Shown: piece by piece, positions 54,055 to 63,704 of the stretch | Layout of the letters: each line of letters starts with the position of its first letter | How positions within the stretch are numbered: the first letter of the stretch is position 1 | NCBI RefSeq assembly: GCF_014218275.1 | Contig: NZ_AP023213.1 | Location: 1,962,001 to 2,026,000, forward strand | Length of the DNA: 64,000 nt | Direction: 5' to 3' | Origin: Citrifermentans bremense | Lineage (GTDB): Bacteria > Desulfobacterota > Desulfuromonadia > Geobacterales > Geobacteraceae | Program-made: the position numbers and the translations under genes | Notes under the pieces: model-generated | Databases searched by the model: none | Told to the model about the DNA's origin: nothing | Seen by the model: only the letters and a program-made list of their open reading frames with translations

Positions 54055-56133
54055 ATGGACCCTTCATCCCAAGTCAAGAAGATCCTCATAGTGGAAGACG
54101 ACGATTCCCACGCGGAACTGATCAGGAGAGGTTTCTGCGAGAATTCCGAGCTGTATCAGCTGACGGTAGCCACCAGTTTGCAGGAGGCGCTCGCCTCAGT
54201 GCAGAGCCAGAATTTCGACATCGTGCTCACCGACTACCTCCTTCCCGATGGCAGCGGCGTGGACCTGGTGCAGAAGTCGGCGCGGATCACGCCAGTGGTG
54301 ATCATGACCTCCCACGGCAACGAGCAGCTTGCCGTGGATGCCATGAAGGCGGGTGCGCTGGACTACGTGGTCAAGATGCCGGAGGTCTTCGGCGCCATGC
54401 CGCGCATCGTGGAGCGCGCCCTGCGTGAATGGGAGCTGATGCTCGAACACAAGCAGGCCGAGGAGGCGCTTTTGTTGCAGACGCGCCGCCTGGAACACGA
54501 GGTGGCCGAGCGGCAGTTGGCCCAGGAAGCGCTGCAAGCCCAGGCCTTGCTGCTGCAAAACGAGATCGCGGAGCGCCGCCAGGCCCAGGAGACCCTGCGG
54601 CTCTCCGAGGAGAAGTTCTCCAAGGCCTTCGACAACGCTCCCATGATCATGACCATCACGACACGGGAAAGCGGCACCTTCCTCGACGTCAACAACCGGT
54701 TCCTGGAAGTCTCCGGTTGGGACAGGTCGGAGGTCATCGGCAAGAGCACCACCGAGGTCGGCTGGATCAGCAGCGCCGACCGCGCCCTCCTGTTCGAGAG
54801 CCTGAACCGGGACGGGCATATTTCCGGCATGGCGCTCAACCTGCACCCGCGCGGGGGACGCACCATCAAGGCCGAGCTCTACATCGAGACCATAACGGTG
54901 GACGGCCGCGAGCGCCTCTTGGGGATCGCCATCGACGTCACCGAGCGGCATAAGCTCGAAGAGCAGTTGCGCCATTCCCAGAAGCTGGAGGCGGTAGGCC
55001 TGCTGGCGGGAGGGGTGGCGCACGACTTCAACAACATCCTCACCGTGATCGGCGGGTACTGCGAGATGCTGAAGCTGGACCTTGCTCCGGACACCCCACT
55101 GCGCGAAAAGTTGATGCAGATATCCGCCGCCGCCGAGCGCGCCTCGAACCTTACCCGGAGCCTGCTCGCTTTCAGCCGCAAGGGGGAGGTAAAGGCGGCC
55201 CCGGCCGACCTGAACCTGCTGGTGCGCGGGGTGGAGAGGTTCCTGCAACGCATCATCGGCGAAGATATCACCCTCTCCACCTCTGTACCCGAGCGCTCCA
55301 TCTGGGCTGTGGTGGATTCGGGACAGATAGACCAGGTGTTGATGAACCTGGCGGCCAATGCCAGGGACGCCATGCCCAAGGGGGGGCGCCTGTTCGTGGA
55401 GCTGCAGCACCAGGAGATCGATGCGGCCTTCGTGCACGCGCACGGTTTCGGCACCCCAGGCGAATATGCGCTGCTAACCGTATCCGACACCGGGGAGGGG
55501 ATGGACGAGGAGACCAGGAACCGGATCTTCGATCCCTTTTTCACCACAAAGGTGGCGGGGAAGGGGACCGGCCTGGGGCTCGCCATCGTCTACGGCATCG
55601 TTATCCAGCACAAGGGGTTCGTCAACGTCTACAGCGAGCCCGGGGTGGGCACGACCTTCCGCATCTACCTCCCCCTGGTGCAGCCGGAAAAGGACTGCCG
55701 CAGCGAGGCCGTCGCCGTCGAGCCTTGTGTGCGGGGGAGCGAAACCATCCTCGTGGCCGAGGACGACCCGCACGTTCTGGACCTCGTGACGAGCGTCCTC
55801 GGGCAGTACGGCTACAGCATCATCCATGCGGCCAACGGGGCGGAAGCGGTGGAGAAGTTCCGGGAAAACGACCGGATAAAGCTGGTGCTGATGGACATCA
55901 TCATGCCGGTTATGAACGGCAAGGAAGCCGCGGACCAGATCAGGCGCCTGCGGCCGGAGGCGCGGATCCTGTTCACCAGCGGCTACACGGCTGAGATCAT
56001 CATGAGCAGATGCGATTTGGAAGAGGGCGCGGAACTGATCATGAAGCCGGTGAAACCTGCCCTGCTGCTCAAAAAAGTGCGGGAGATGCTGGACCTGACG
56101 GCTCAGGAATCAAGCAGGGGAGGGGGAACATGA
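54055..56133 (+). CDS. hybrid histidine kinase, REC-coiled coil-PAS-HisKA-HATPase-REC
   Basis: This is a 692-residue cytoplasmic protein. N-terminal receiver (VEDDDSHAEL, phosphoacceptor about D60), a Glu/Gln/Ala-rich coiled coil (about 140-185), PAS (about 190-305), HisKA HDFNN with H323, HATPase (NLAANARDAM, DTGEGMD, GTGLGLAIVYG) and a C-terminal receiver (EDDPHV, about D614, MKPVKP). Kinase-to-end parts closely resemble the kinase at 722-2716. I chose the ATG at 54055 with CAGGAG upstream over a GTG at 54025. The stop overlaps the next kinase gene (ATGA). Confidence 0.92.
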   Translation: MDPSSQVKKILIVEDDDSHAELIRRGFCENSELYQLTVATSLQEALASVQSQNFDIVLTDYLLPDGSGVDLVQKSARITPVVIMTSHGNEQLAVDAMKAGALDYVVKMPEVFGAMPRIVERALREWELMLEHKQAEEALLLQTRRLEHEVAERQLAQEALQAQALLLQNEIAERRQAQETLRLSEEKFSKAFDNAPMIMTITTRESGTFLDVNNRFLEVSGWDRSEVIGKSTTEVGWISSADRALLFESLNRDGHISGMALNLHPRGGRTIKAELYIETITVDGRERLLGIAIDVTERHKLEEQLRHSQKLEAVGLLAGGVAHDFNNILTVIGGYCEMLKLDLAPDTPLREKLMQISAAAERASNLTRSLLAFSRKGEVKAAPADLNLLVRGVERFLQRIIGEDITLSTSVPERSIWAVVDSGQIDQVLMNLAANARDAMPKGGRLFVELQHQEIDAAFVHAHGFGTPGEYALLTVSDTGEGMDEETRNRIFDPFFTTKVAGKGTGLGLAIVYGIVIQHKGFVNVYSEPGVGTTFRIYLPLVQPEKDCRSEAVAVEPCVRGSETILVAEDDPHVLDLVTSVLGQYGYSIIHAANGAEAVEKFRENDRIKLVLMDIIMPVMNGKEAADQIRRLRPEARILFTSGYTAEIIMSRCDLEEGAELIMKPVKPALLLKKVREMLDLTAQESSRGGGT

Positions 56134-58028
56134 TCAAGGAGAAAAACCGGATCCGCAGCTTCGCGCTGTTATTGGCCGGTTTTTGGACCATAGCCATCGC
56201 GGTCTCGTTTGCCTGGCTTTACCATCACGAATCTGAAAAAGTGGTGGAAGTGGCACGGGCCGAGGCGCGGGCCGCCTTCGATAAGGACGCGCTATTCCGC
56301 AGCTGGGGCAACAGGCACGGCGGCGTCTACGTGGAGGTGACCGAGGCCACGCCCCCGAACCCGTACCTCGCCCACGTCCCCGACCGTGAAATCACCACCC
56401 CCTCCGGAAAGCGGCTCACCCTCATGAACCCCGCCTACATGTTGCGGCAGGTTTTCGAGCTTGCGGATGGGCAAAAGGATCTGATCCGCGGTCACATAAC
56501 CAGTCTCAAGCCGCTGCGCCCGGCAAACGCCCCGGACCCATGGGAGGCGAAGGCGCTGCGCCAATTCGAGAACGGGGCAAAGGAGGTGAGCGAGGTCCAG
56601 CAGATGTGGGGGCAGGACCATCTGAGGCTCATGCGGCCCTTCCTGATGGAGCAGGGCTGCCTCAAGTGCCACGGGGGCCAGGGATACAAGGTCGGGGACG
56701 TGCGCGGAGGTGTCAGCGTCTCTGTCCCGCTCAACGTCAAAAAGGGCCTTGCCAACAGCGCCGTCGCCGTCGGGTTGATCAGCTACGGCCTGCTCTGGAC
56801 CTTCGGCATAGGGATAATCGTGATTGGGAGCATGGTCCTGTCCAGGAATCTGAAGACCCTGGAGGATAGCGAGGAGCGCTACCGCACCGTGGCGAACTAC
56901 ACAGCGGACTGGGAATACTGGCAGTGGCTCGACGGCTCCTTCAGGTACATCTCCCCCTCCTGCAAGGAGGTTTCCGATTACAGCCACGAGGAGTTCCATA
57001 GCGACCCTGGGCTCATGCAGCGGATCATCCACCCTGACGACCTCGCTGCTTTCGTCGACCATAGCCATGCGGCCAAGAAAGGGAAGGCCGTGGCCATCGA
57101 TTTCCGCATCGTCAGGCGAGACGGCGAAGTGAGGTGGATCTCCCACGTCTGCCAGATGGTTTACACCAGCGAAGGTGCCGAAAACGGCATCCGCGCCAGC
57201 AACCGGGACATCACCGACCGCAAGAAGGCGGAAGCGGCGCTTAAGGAGCAGGCGCTTCTTTTGGAAAACGAGGTGCGCGAGAGGATGGTGCGCGAGGTGG
57301 AGTTGGAGGCGAAAAACGCAGAGCTTGAGCGCTTCACCTACACGGTGTCCCACGACTTGAAGAGCCCGCTCATCACCATCAAGGGTTTCGCGGGGGCCGT
57401 GCTGAAGGACATCGAGGCGGGCAACCTATCGCGTCTGGATTCCGACGTGAAAAGGATCATGGGGGCGGCGGACAAGATGGCTGCGCTTTTAAGCGACCTC
57501 CTGGAGCTCTCCAGGATCGGCAGGATCATGAACCCTCCCAGCCGCATCGAGATGAACCTCCTGGCAGAGGAGGTTCTGGCGCAGCTTTCCGGCCCGATCT
57601 CGCAGGGTGGGGTGAAGGTGGTACTGCAGCCGGGGCTCCCCGCCGTGTGGGGCGACGCCCCGCGTATCGCAGAGGTGCTGCAAAACCTGGTCGAAAACGC
57701 GGTGAAGTACATGGGGAACCAGCTGCAGCCACTGGTGGAGATCGGCATGCGGGAAGTGGAGCAGGAACAGGTGTTCTGGGTGCGGGACAACGGCATGGGC
57801 ATCCCGCAGCAGTATCACGAAACCGTGTTCGGACTCTTCAACAAGCTCGACTCCCACTCCGAGGGAACCGGGATAGGGCTCGCGCTCGCGCGCCGCATCG
57901 TCGAATTCCACGGCGGAAGGCTCTGGGTGGAATCGGAGGGGAGGGGGCTTGGCAGCACCTTCTGCTTCACCGTGGGGAGCAAGCCCCCCGATGCCGATGA
58001 CACTGAGATAAAAGGAGGGACATCATGA
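56130..58028 (+). CDS. membrane sensor kinase with heme-c DUF3365 (Tll0287-like) domain
   Basis: This is a 632-residue protein. Membrane helix (about 8-28), a periplasmic DUF3365 domain with CLKCH (C177, C180, H181) that should carry covalent heme, a second helix (about 210-235), PAS (about 250-370), a coiled coil, HisKA box HDLKSPLITIKGF with H408, and a phytochrome-type HATPase (GTGIGLALARRIVEFHGG). It should sense a redox, gas or small-molecule signal in the periplasm. It overlaps both neighbours by 4 bases. Confidence 0.92.
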   Translation: MIKEKNRIRSFALLLAGFWTIAIAVSFAWLYHHESEKVVEVARAEARAAFDKDALFRSWGNRHGGVYVEVTEATPPNPYLAHVPDREITTPSGKRLTLMNPAYMLRQVFELADGQKDLIRGHITSLKPLRPANAPDPWEAKALRQFENGAKEVSEVQQMWGQDHLRLMRPFLMEQGCLKCHGGQGYKVGDVRGGVSVSVPLNVKKGLANSAVAVGLISYGLLWTFGIGIIVIGSMVLSRNLKTLEDSEERYRTVANYTADWEYWQWLDGSFRYISPSCKEVSDYSHEEFHSDPGLMQRIIHPDDLAAFVDHSHAAKKGKAVAIDFRIVRRDGEVRWISHVCQMVYTSEGAENGIRASNRDITDRKKAEAALKEQALLLENEVRERMVREVELEAKNAELERFTYTVSHDLKSPLITIKGFAGAVLKDIEAGNLSRLDSDVKRIMGAADKMAALLSDLLELSRIGRIMNPPSRIEMNLLAEEVLAQLSGPISQGGVKVVLQPGLPAVWGDAPRIAEVLQNLVENAVKYMGNQLQPLVEIGMREVEQEQVFWVRDNGMGIPQQYHETVFGLFNKLDSHSEGTGIGLALARRIVEFHGGRLWVESEGRGLGSTFCFTVGSKPPDADDTEIKGGTS

Positions 58029-58465
58029 ACGGCGAACCGCTTTGCATCCTGCTGGTCGAGGACAACCCCGATCACGCCGAACTGGCTATGCGCAACCTGA
58101 ACGACGGCAAACTCGCCAACAAGATCTTCCATGTCGAGGACGGCGAGGCCGCGCTGGATTTTCTGAACCACAGGGGGATCTATGACGACCCGCGGCAGTT
58201 TCCGCGCCCTCACCTGATCCTTCTGGACCTGCGCCTGCCCAAGGTGGACGGCATAGAAGTGCTCAAGGCTGTGAAGGGCTCGGAGGAGTTGAAGGCCATT
58301 CCCGTGGTGATACTCACCACCTCGGCTGCCGAGCGCGACCTTGCCCAGGCCTATCAGAATTACGCCAACAGCTACCTGACCAAGCCGGTGGATTTCGATT
58401 CCTTCAGCGAGCTTTTGCGCGACATGGGGTTCTACTGGCTGGCCTGGAACAAGCGCCCCTGGTAA
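58025..58465 (+). CDS. single-domain response regulator (Rcp1-like)
   Basis: This is a 146-residue receiver without output domain: VEDNPDHAELA, LLDLRLPKVDGIEVL (phosphoacceptor D68), VILTTSAAERD, YLTKPVDF. The form fits regulators paired with phytochrome-like kinases. Start overlaps the heme kinase stop (ATGA), so it is the likely phosphoacceptor of that kinase. Confidence 0.93.
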   Translation: MNGEPLCILLVEDNPDHAELAMRNLNDGKLANKIFHVEDGEAALDFLNHRGIYDDPRQFPRPHLILLDLRLPKVDGIEVLKAVKGSEELKAIPVVILTTSAAERDLAQAYQNYANSYLTKPVDFDSFSELLRDMGFYWLAWNKRPW

Positions 58466-58563
58466 CTGAAAAGCTCCCCTCCAACCACGACCGGTAACGG
58501 CTGCCGCGCACCCGCCGGCAGCCCTCCCGCCGCACCCCCCTCTCTATTTCCTGTCGGAATAAC

Positions 58564-58592
58564 TTGAGTTTTCTCGCCAAAACCTATATATT
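58564..58592 (+). promoter_or_regulatory. candidate trp-operon promoter
   Basis: TTGAGT at 58564-58569, 17-base spacer, TATATT at 58587-58592, about 100 bases before trpG. The leader shows no Trp-rich leader peptide or T-box core that I can see. Confidence 0.6.
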
Positions 58593-58696
58593 TCTGCGAT
58601 TCCGATTAAACACCAAACCAGTGGGGATCGGGGCCTTCCGCGTCGACTTCCCATGTTGCTTTCGTAAAAACTCTCCAATTTCGGCAGGTTAACCAC

Positions 58697-59266
58697 ATGC
58701 TCCTGATGATAGACAACTACGACTCCTTCACCTACAACATCGTCCAGTACCTGGGCGAACTGGGCGAAGAGGTCCGGGTGTACCGAAACGACAAGATCAC
58801 CCTGGCCGAAATCGAGGCTATGGCGCCCGATCGCATCGTGATCTCGCCGGGGCCGTGCTCGCCGGAGGAGGCAGGTATCTCGGTAGAGGTGGTGCGTCAC
58901 TTCGCCGGGCGCATCCCGATCCTAGGCGTCTGCCTCGGGCACCAGTCCATCGGCTACGCCTTCGGCGGCAGGATCGTCAAGAGCGCGACGCTCATGCACG
59001 GCAAGACCTCGCCGATACTGCACGACGGCAAGGGGCTCTTCGCCGGCCTTCCCAACCCGTTTGCGGCCACGCGCTACCACTCGCTGATCGTCGAGCGCGA
59101 GTCCCTTCCCGCTGAACTCGAGGTGACCGCGTGGGTGGCCGAGGGGGAGATCATGGGGATGCGGCACCGCACCCTCCCGATCTGGGGAGTACAGTTCCAC
59201 CCAGAGTCCATCCTTACCGAGGGTGGTATGGAGCTTTTGCAAAACTTTCTGCAGATGACGAAGTAA
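58697..59266 (+). CDS. trpG: anthranilate synthase glutamine amidotransferase subunit
   Basis: This is a 189-residue class I glutamine amidotransferase: [18 protein letters not shown] at the start, nucleophile in [10 protein letters not shown], catalytic His/Glu in FHPESILT. It supplies ammonia to TrpE for anthranilate synthesis and often doubles as PabA. No trpE/pabB gene is next to it in this window. Confidence 0.94.
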   Translation: MLLMIDNYDSFTYNIVQYLGELGEEVRVYRNDKITLAEIEAMAPDRIVISPGPCSPEEAGISVEVVRHFAGRIPILGVCLGHQSIGYAFGGRIVKSATLMHGKTSPILHDGKGLFAGLPNPFAATRYHSLIVERESLPAELEVTAWVAEGEIMGMRHRTLPIWGVQFHPESILTEGGMELLQNFLQMTK

Positions 59267-59451
59267 TTTCACGCCCCCAGGGACCCGCAGGCCTTGTGCC
59301 CGGGCCCGGTTCCCTGGCTGGCGGCGCAAATGCATGGCCAGGCAAGGAGAACGTCCCGCACCGGATCACCCCGTCTTTCGCTGTTTTCCCCAGTGCTGCC
59401 TTTCTTTTTTATTTGGTGATGCTTTTGATCTTTGGTTGAAAAGGAGCGGCT

Positions 59452-60510
59452 ATGATTCGCAAGGCAATCGCACGCGTGGTGGAGAGGCAGGATCTTTCTG
59501 AAGCCGAGATGATCGAGGTGATGGACCAGGTGATGTCCGGCGGTGCCACACCTGCCCAGATCGCGTCTTTCATCACCGCCCTCAGGATGAAGGGGGAGAC
59601 GGTCGACGAGATCACCGGCGCCGCGCGCGTGATGCGCGACCGGGCGCTTCCCATCCGGGTCGGCAAGAGCGTGCTCGGCATCGACCGCGACGACATCAAC
59701 CTCGACCGAGAGACCATCCTCGACACCTGCGGCACCGGCGGCAGCGGCACCAACAGCTTCAATATCTCCACCACCGTGGCCTTCATCGTATCCGCCTGCG
59801 GCGTCAAGGTCGCCAAGCACGGCAACCGCGCGGTCTCCTCTTCCTGCGGCTCGGCCGACGTCCTGGAGGCCCTGGGGGTCAACCTCGACGTCACCCCCGA
59901 GGTGGTCGAGCGGAGCATCGCCCAGATCGGCATCGGCTTTCTCTTTGCCCCCGCCCTGCACGGCGCCATGAAGCACGCCATCGGCCCCAGGCGCGAGATC
60001 GGCATCCGCACCATCTTCAACATCCTTGGCCCCCTTACCAACCCCGCCGGCGCGGACTGCCAGGTGCTCGGCGTCTACCGGGAGGACCTGGTGGAGAAAC
60101 TGGCGCTGGTCCTGAAAAAGCTCGGCTGCAGCCGCGGCTTCGTGGTGCACGGCTGTGACGGCATGGACGAGGTTACCCTGACCGGGGAGAGCACCGTCGC
60201 CGAGATCTCCGCTGACGGCGTCAAGCTCTACAAGGTCGCCCCGGAGCAGTTCGGACTGGAGCGCGCCCCGCTCACCGAGCTCCACGGCGGCGACGCGCAG
60301 GGAAACGCGGTGATCGTGAGGGACATCCTCTCCGGCAAGGACGGCGCCAAGAGGCGCATCGTCCTCTTGAACGCTGGGTACGCCCTGGTCGCCACAGGGA
60401 AAGCGAAGGACGTCGCCGAGGGGATCCGTCTCGCCGCCGAGACCATCGACTCCGGTGCCGCCATGAAGCAGCTGGAGCGGCTGGTCGCGCTCACCAACGA
60501 GGCGGAATAA
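59452..60510 (+). CDS. trpD: anthranilate phosphoribosyltransferase
   Basis: This is a 352-residue protein: N-terminal helical domain, PRPP-binding [31 protein letters not shown], and [16 protein letters not shown]. It catalyses anthranilate + PRPP to phosphoribosyl-anthranilate. The 185-base gap after trpG holds no gene. AAAAGGAG precedes the start. Confidence 0.95.
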   Translation: MIRKAIARVVERQDLSEAEMIEVMDQVMSGGATPAQIASFITALRMKGETVDEITGAARVMRDRALPIRVGKSVLGIDRDDINLDRETILDTCGTGGSGTNSFNISTTVAFIVSACGVKVAKHGNRAVSSSCGSADVLEALGVNLDVTPEVVERSIAQIGIGFLFAPALHGAMKHAIGPRREIGIRTIFNILGPLTNPAGADCQVLGVYREDLVEKLALVLKKLGCSRGFVVHGCDGMDEVTLTGESTVAEISADGVKLYKVAPEQFGLERAPLTELHGGDAQGNAVIVRDILSGKDGAKRRIVLLNAGYALVATGKAKDVAEGIRLAAETIDSGAAMKQLERLVALTNEAE

Positions 60511-60529
60511 AGCTTCCCCCACCCCGACC

Positions 60530-60550
60530 CTCCCCCGCTGGGGGAGGGAG
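60530..60550. repeat. C/G-rich palindromic repeat after trpD
   Basis: CCCTCCCCCGCTGGGGGAGGG-type palindrome (8-bp arms around GCTG), like the one at 34376-34398; an intercistronic element with possible mRNA 3'-end function. Confidence 0.6.
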
Positions 60551-60598
60551 AACTGAGGGAATAGAAGAGGGTCGCAGGATCAGGAAGGATTTATCTCT

Positions 60599-61399
60599 AT
60601 GACGCAGCTCCCCGATGTGCTGAAGAAGATAGTCGATTACAAGCAGGGCGAAGTCGCCGCCATGAAGGCGGAGGTGCCGCTCATCGAGATCATGGACCGG
60701 CTCGCCGAGCTGGAGGACCATCCGCGCGGGTTCCAGGCGGCTCTCATCAACTCGCTTTCTTCCGGCTGGACCCCCATTATCGCCGAGGTAAAGAAGGGGT
60801 CCCCCTCCAAGGGGCTGATCCGGCCGGATTTCGACCCGCTGCAGATCGCCCGCACCTACCAGGAAAACGGCGCCACCTGCCTCTCCGTCCTCACCGACGA
60901 ACACTTCTTCATGGGGCACCTGAGCTACCTCGCCACGATCCGGGAGGAGGTCTCGCTCCCGCTTTTGCGCAAGGACTTCATCTTTGACCCTTACCAGATC
61001 TACCAGGCCCGCGCCGCCGGGGCCGACGCCATCCTCTTGATCGCCGCGATGCTGGATCTCCACCAGCTGCGTGACTTCTCCGCGCTGGCCCAGGAGCTCT
61101 CCATGGACGTGCTCCTCGAGGTGCACGACGAGAAGGAGCTGGAGACCGCCCTGCAGACCGACTGCACCCTGATCGGCGTCAACAACCGGGATCTCAGGAG
61201 CTTCGTGGTGGACATTGCCACCTCCGAGCGGCTGGCCGCGCTGGTGCCACAGGGACGTCTGGTGGTTGCGGAAAGCGGCATCAACAGGCGCGAGGAGATC
61301 GTGCACCTCATGTCGAAGGGGCTGCACGCCTTCCTGATCGGCGAGTCGCTGATGCGCGAGGAAGATTTCGGCGCTAAGCTGCGCGAACTGCTGGGTTAA
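60599..61399 (+). CDS. trpC: indole-3-glycerol phosphate synthase
   Basis: This is a 266-residue TIM barrel: [15 protein letters not shown] with the catalytic lysine, [17 protein letters not shown] with the second lysine, [22 protein letters not shown]. Stand-alone TrpC, not fused to TrpF. Confidence 0.95.
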   Translation: MTQLPDVLKKIVDYKQGEVAAMKAEVPLIEIMDRLAELEDHPRGFQAALINSLSSGWTPIIAEVKKGSPSKGLIRPDFDPLQIARTYQENGATCLSVLTDEHFFMGHLSYLATIREEVSLPLLRKDFIFDPYQIYQARAAGADAILLIAAMLDLHQLRDFSALAQELSMDVLLEVHDEKELETALQTDCTLIGVNNRDLRSFVVDIATSERLAALVPQGRLVVAESGINRREEIVHLMSKGLHAFLIGESLMREEDFGAKLRELLG

Positions 61400-61427
61400 T
61401 TACGACAATCCGTCCAAAGGAGTGGCT

Positions 61428-62783
61428 ATGAATACCAAGTTTATGCTCGATGAATCCCGCATCCCTAAACAGTGGTACAACATCATCCCCGACATGCCCG
61501 GGCCGCTGCATCCTGTCGTCAACCCGCAGACGCTTAAGCCCGTTACTCCCGAGGACATGAGCGCGATCTTCCCCATGTCGCTGATTGAACAGGAGATGTC
61601 TACCGAACGCTGGATCGATATCCCCGAAGATGTGCGCGAGAAGTACCGGCTCTGGAGACCGGCCCCGCTGTTCAGGGCCAGAAGGCTCGAGCAGGCGCTG
61701 CAGACACCGGCGAAGATCTACTACAAGTACGAGGGGGTCTCGCCCGCAGGCTCCCACAAGCCCAACTCCGCCATCCCGCAGGCCTACTACAACAAGCAGG
61801 CGGGGATCCGCAGGCTCGCCACCGAGACCGGTGCCGGGCAGTGGGGGAGCTCGCTCTCTCTGGCCTGTTCCATGTTCGGCCTGGAGTGCACCATCTACAT
61901 GGTGAAGGTCTCCTGCACCCAAAAGCCTTACCGGAAGAGCATGATGCAGCTTTGGGGCGCGACGGTGATCCCGTCCCCCTCCGAGTTCACCAATGCCGGG
62001 CGCTCGATACTGGCGCACGACCCGAACAACCTGGGGAGCCTCGGCATCGCCATCTCCGAGGCGGTGGAGGACGCCGCCACCCATGACGATACGAACTACG
62101 CTCTGGGGAGCGTGTTGAACCACGTCTGCCTGCACCAGACCGTGATCGGGCTGGAGGCGAAGGAGCAGATGGAACTCGCCGGGGACTACCCGGACGTGGT
62201 CATCGCCTGCTGCGGCGGCGGCTCGAACTTCGCCGGGCTCGCCTTCCCCTTCCTCTCCGACCGCGCCAACGGGAAAAAGGTGCGCTGCCTTGCCGTGGAG
62301 CCCGCTTCCTGCCCGACCCTGACCAAGGGTGTCTACGCCTTCGATTACGGCGACACGGCGAAGCTCGCCCCGATCACCATGATGTACACCCTGGGGCACG
62401 ACTTCATGCCGCCGGGAATCCATGCGGGAGGTCTGCGCTACCACGGCGAGTCCGCCCTCATCTCGCAGCTCTACCACGCCGGCGAGATCGAGGCGAAGTC
62501 GTACAAGCAGAACGCCTGCTTCGAGGGGGCGCTCCTCTTCGCCAGGAGCGAGGGGATCGTGCCGGCGCCGGAATCCTCGCACGCCGTGCGCGCCGCCATC
62601 GACGAGGCGGTGCTGGCCAAGGAGGAAGGGAAGGAGAAGACAATCCTGTTCGGGCTCTCCGGTCACGGCCAGCTCGACATGATGGCCTACGACGCTTACC
62701 TCTCTGGGGCGCTGGAGGACTTCGAGTACCCTGAGGAGATGATCCGGCAGTCGCTGGAGCGGCTTCCGAAGGTGTCGTTCTAG
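61428..62783 (+). CDS. trpB2: TrpB2-type tryptophan synthase beta chain
   Basis: This is a 451-residue PLP enzyme of the longer TrpB2 class: extended N-terminus ([19 protein letters not shown]), PLP lysine in [11 protein letters not shown], phosphate loop [10 protein letters not shown]. Class members make Trp from indole and serine but lack the usual contact surface for TrpA. ATG at 61428 with AAAGGAG upstream is preferred over GTG at 61422. It sits between trpC and trpF, where a TrpA-coupled TrpB would often be expected. Confidence 0.93.
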   Translation: MNTKFMLDESRIPKQWYNIIPDMPGPLHPVVNPQTLKPVTPEDMSAIFPMSLIEQEMSTERWIDIPEDVREKYRLWRPAPLFRARRLEQALQTPAKIYYKYEGVSPAGSHKPNSAIPQAYYNKQAGIRRLATETGAGQWGSSLSLACSMFGLECTIYMVKVSCTQKPYRKSMMQLWGATVIPSPSEFTNAGRSILAHDPNNLGSLGIAISEAVEDAATHDDTNYALGSVLNHVCLHQTVIGLEAKEQMELAGDYPDVVIACCGGGSNFAGLAFPFLSDRANGKKVRCLAVEPASCPTLTKGVYAFDYGDTAKLAPITMMYTLGHDFMPPGIHAGGLRYHGESALISQLYHAGEIEAKSYKQNACFEGALLFARSEGIVPAPESSHAVRAAIDEAVLAKEEGKEKTILFGLSGHGQLDMMAYDAYLSGALEDFEYPEEMIRQSLERLPKVSF

Positions 62784-62981
62784 GTAAACCGGGCTCCCCG
62801 GAAGGATCGCGTCCATCCCTTCTCCTTCTGAGAGAAAGACCCCGAAGGGGCGGATGAGGGAGCCCTTGCCAAAGATCGGCCTGCTGGAATGGATGTTTCT
62901 TCAGCCTGAAAAGATGGCCCGCTTCGAAGCGGTTTTCCCCGTTGCGAATGGGAAATTGAGTAATTTTAAGGGTATACGCCG

Positions 62982-63602
62982 ATGACAAAGGTCAAGATAT
63001 GTGGCATAACATCGCTTGATGATGCTCTCATGGCGGTTGAGGCCGGTGCCGACGCCCTCGGTTTCGTCTTCTTCGAGAAGTCCCCGCGCTGCTTGGGTCC
63101 GGATGCCGCCGCGAGGATCATCCGGGAGCTCCCCCCTTTCATCCAGGTAGTGGGGCTCTTTGTCAACGCCGAGCTCGATTTCGTCAACCGCACCGCCGAC
63201 ACCTGCGGGCTCGACCTGGTCCAGTTGCACGGCGAAGAAAGCCCGGCGTACTGCGGCCTCGTGCGCAGGAGGGTGATGAAGGCGTTCCGAGTGCGCGGCC
63301 CCGAGACTCTCGCCGCACTTCCCGATTACAAGGTCTCGGCCTACCTCCTCGACGCCTACTCCCCGGTTTCCCACGGCGGGACCGGCGAGCGCTTCGACTG
63401 GGAACACGCCGTGGCCGCCAAGGAACAGGGGAGGATCGTCCTGGCCGGCGGGCTCAACCCGGAAAACGTGGCCCAGGCTGTAGCCCAGGTCGCCCCCTAC
63501 GCGGTGGACGTCTCCAGCGGGGTGGAGCTTTCGCCCGGCCGCAAGGACCACGACAAGGTCAGGCGCTTCATCGCCGAGGCCAAGAAAGTTGCCATACCGT
63601 GA
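62982..63602 (+). CDS. trpF: phosphoribosylanthranilate isomerase
   Basis: This is a 206-residue TIM barrel: VKICGITSLDDALMAVEAGAD (catalytic Cys), GLFVNAELDFV, QLHGEESPAYC, and DVSSGVELSPGRKDHDKVR. It catalyses the Amadori step before TrpC. The 198-base gap after trpB2 holds no gene I can support. Confidence 0.95.
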   Translation: MTKVKICGITSLDDALMAVEAGADALGFVFFEKSPRCLGPDAAARIIRELPPFIQVVGLFVNAELDFVNRTADTCGLDLVQLHGEESPAYCGLVRRRVMKAFRVRGPETLAALPDYKVSAYLLDAYSPVSHGGTGERFDWEHAVAAKEQGRIVLAGGLNPENVAQAVAQVAPYAVDVSSGVELSPGRKDHDKVRRFIAEAKKVAIP

Positions 63603-63704
63603 GTCAATTCCTCTCCCGCCTCTCCCACGGGGCAGGGGAGTATGCATATGAGATCGTAGAACCTTTAAGCAAGAGCGGTTTTAACCCAAACCAAAGGAGT
63701 GGCA

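Noticed and set aside
54196-55443. 415-codon minus-strand frame inside the hybrid kinase
   Set aside because: His/Leu/Gln-rich shadow translation without motifs; the plus-strand kinase is certain.
59269-60522. 417-codon minus-strand frame over trpD
   Set aside because: trpD on the plus strand has unmistakable motifs; the antisense frame is a product of high G+C codon bias.
61374-62816. 480-codon minus-strand frame over trpB2
   Set aside because: Antisense of a clear TrpB2 with PLP lysine and phosphate loop; no homology signal in the translation.
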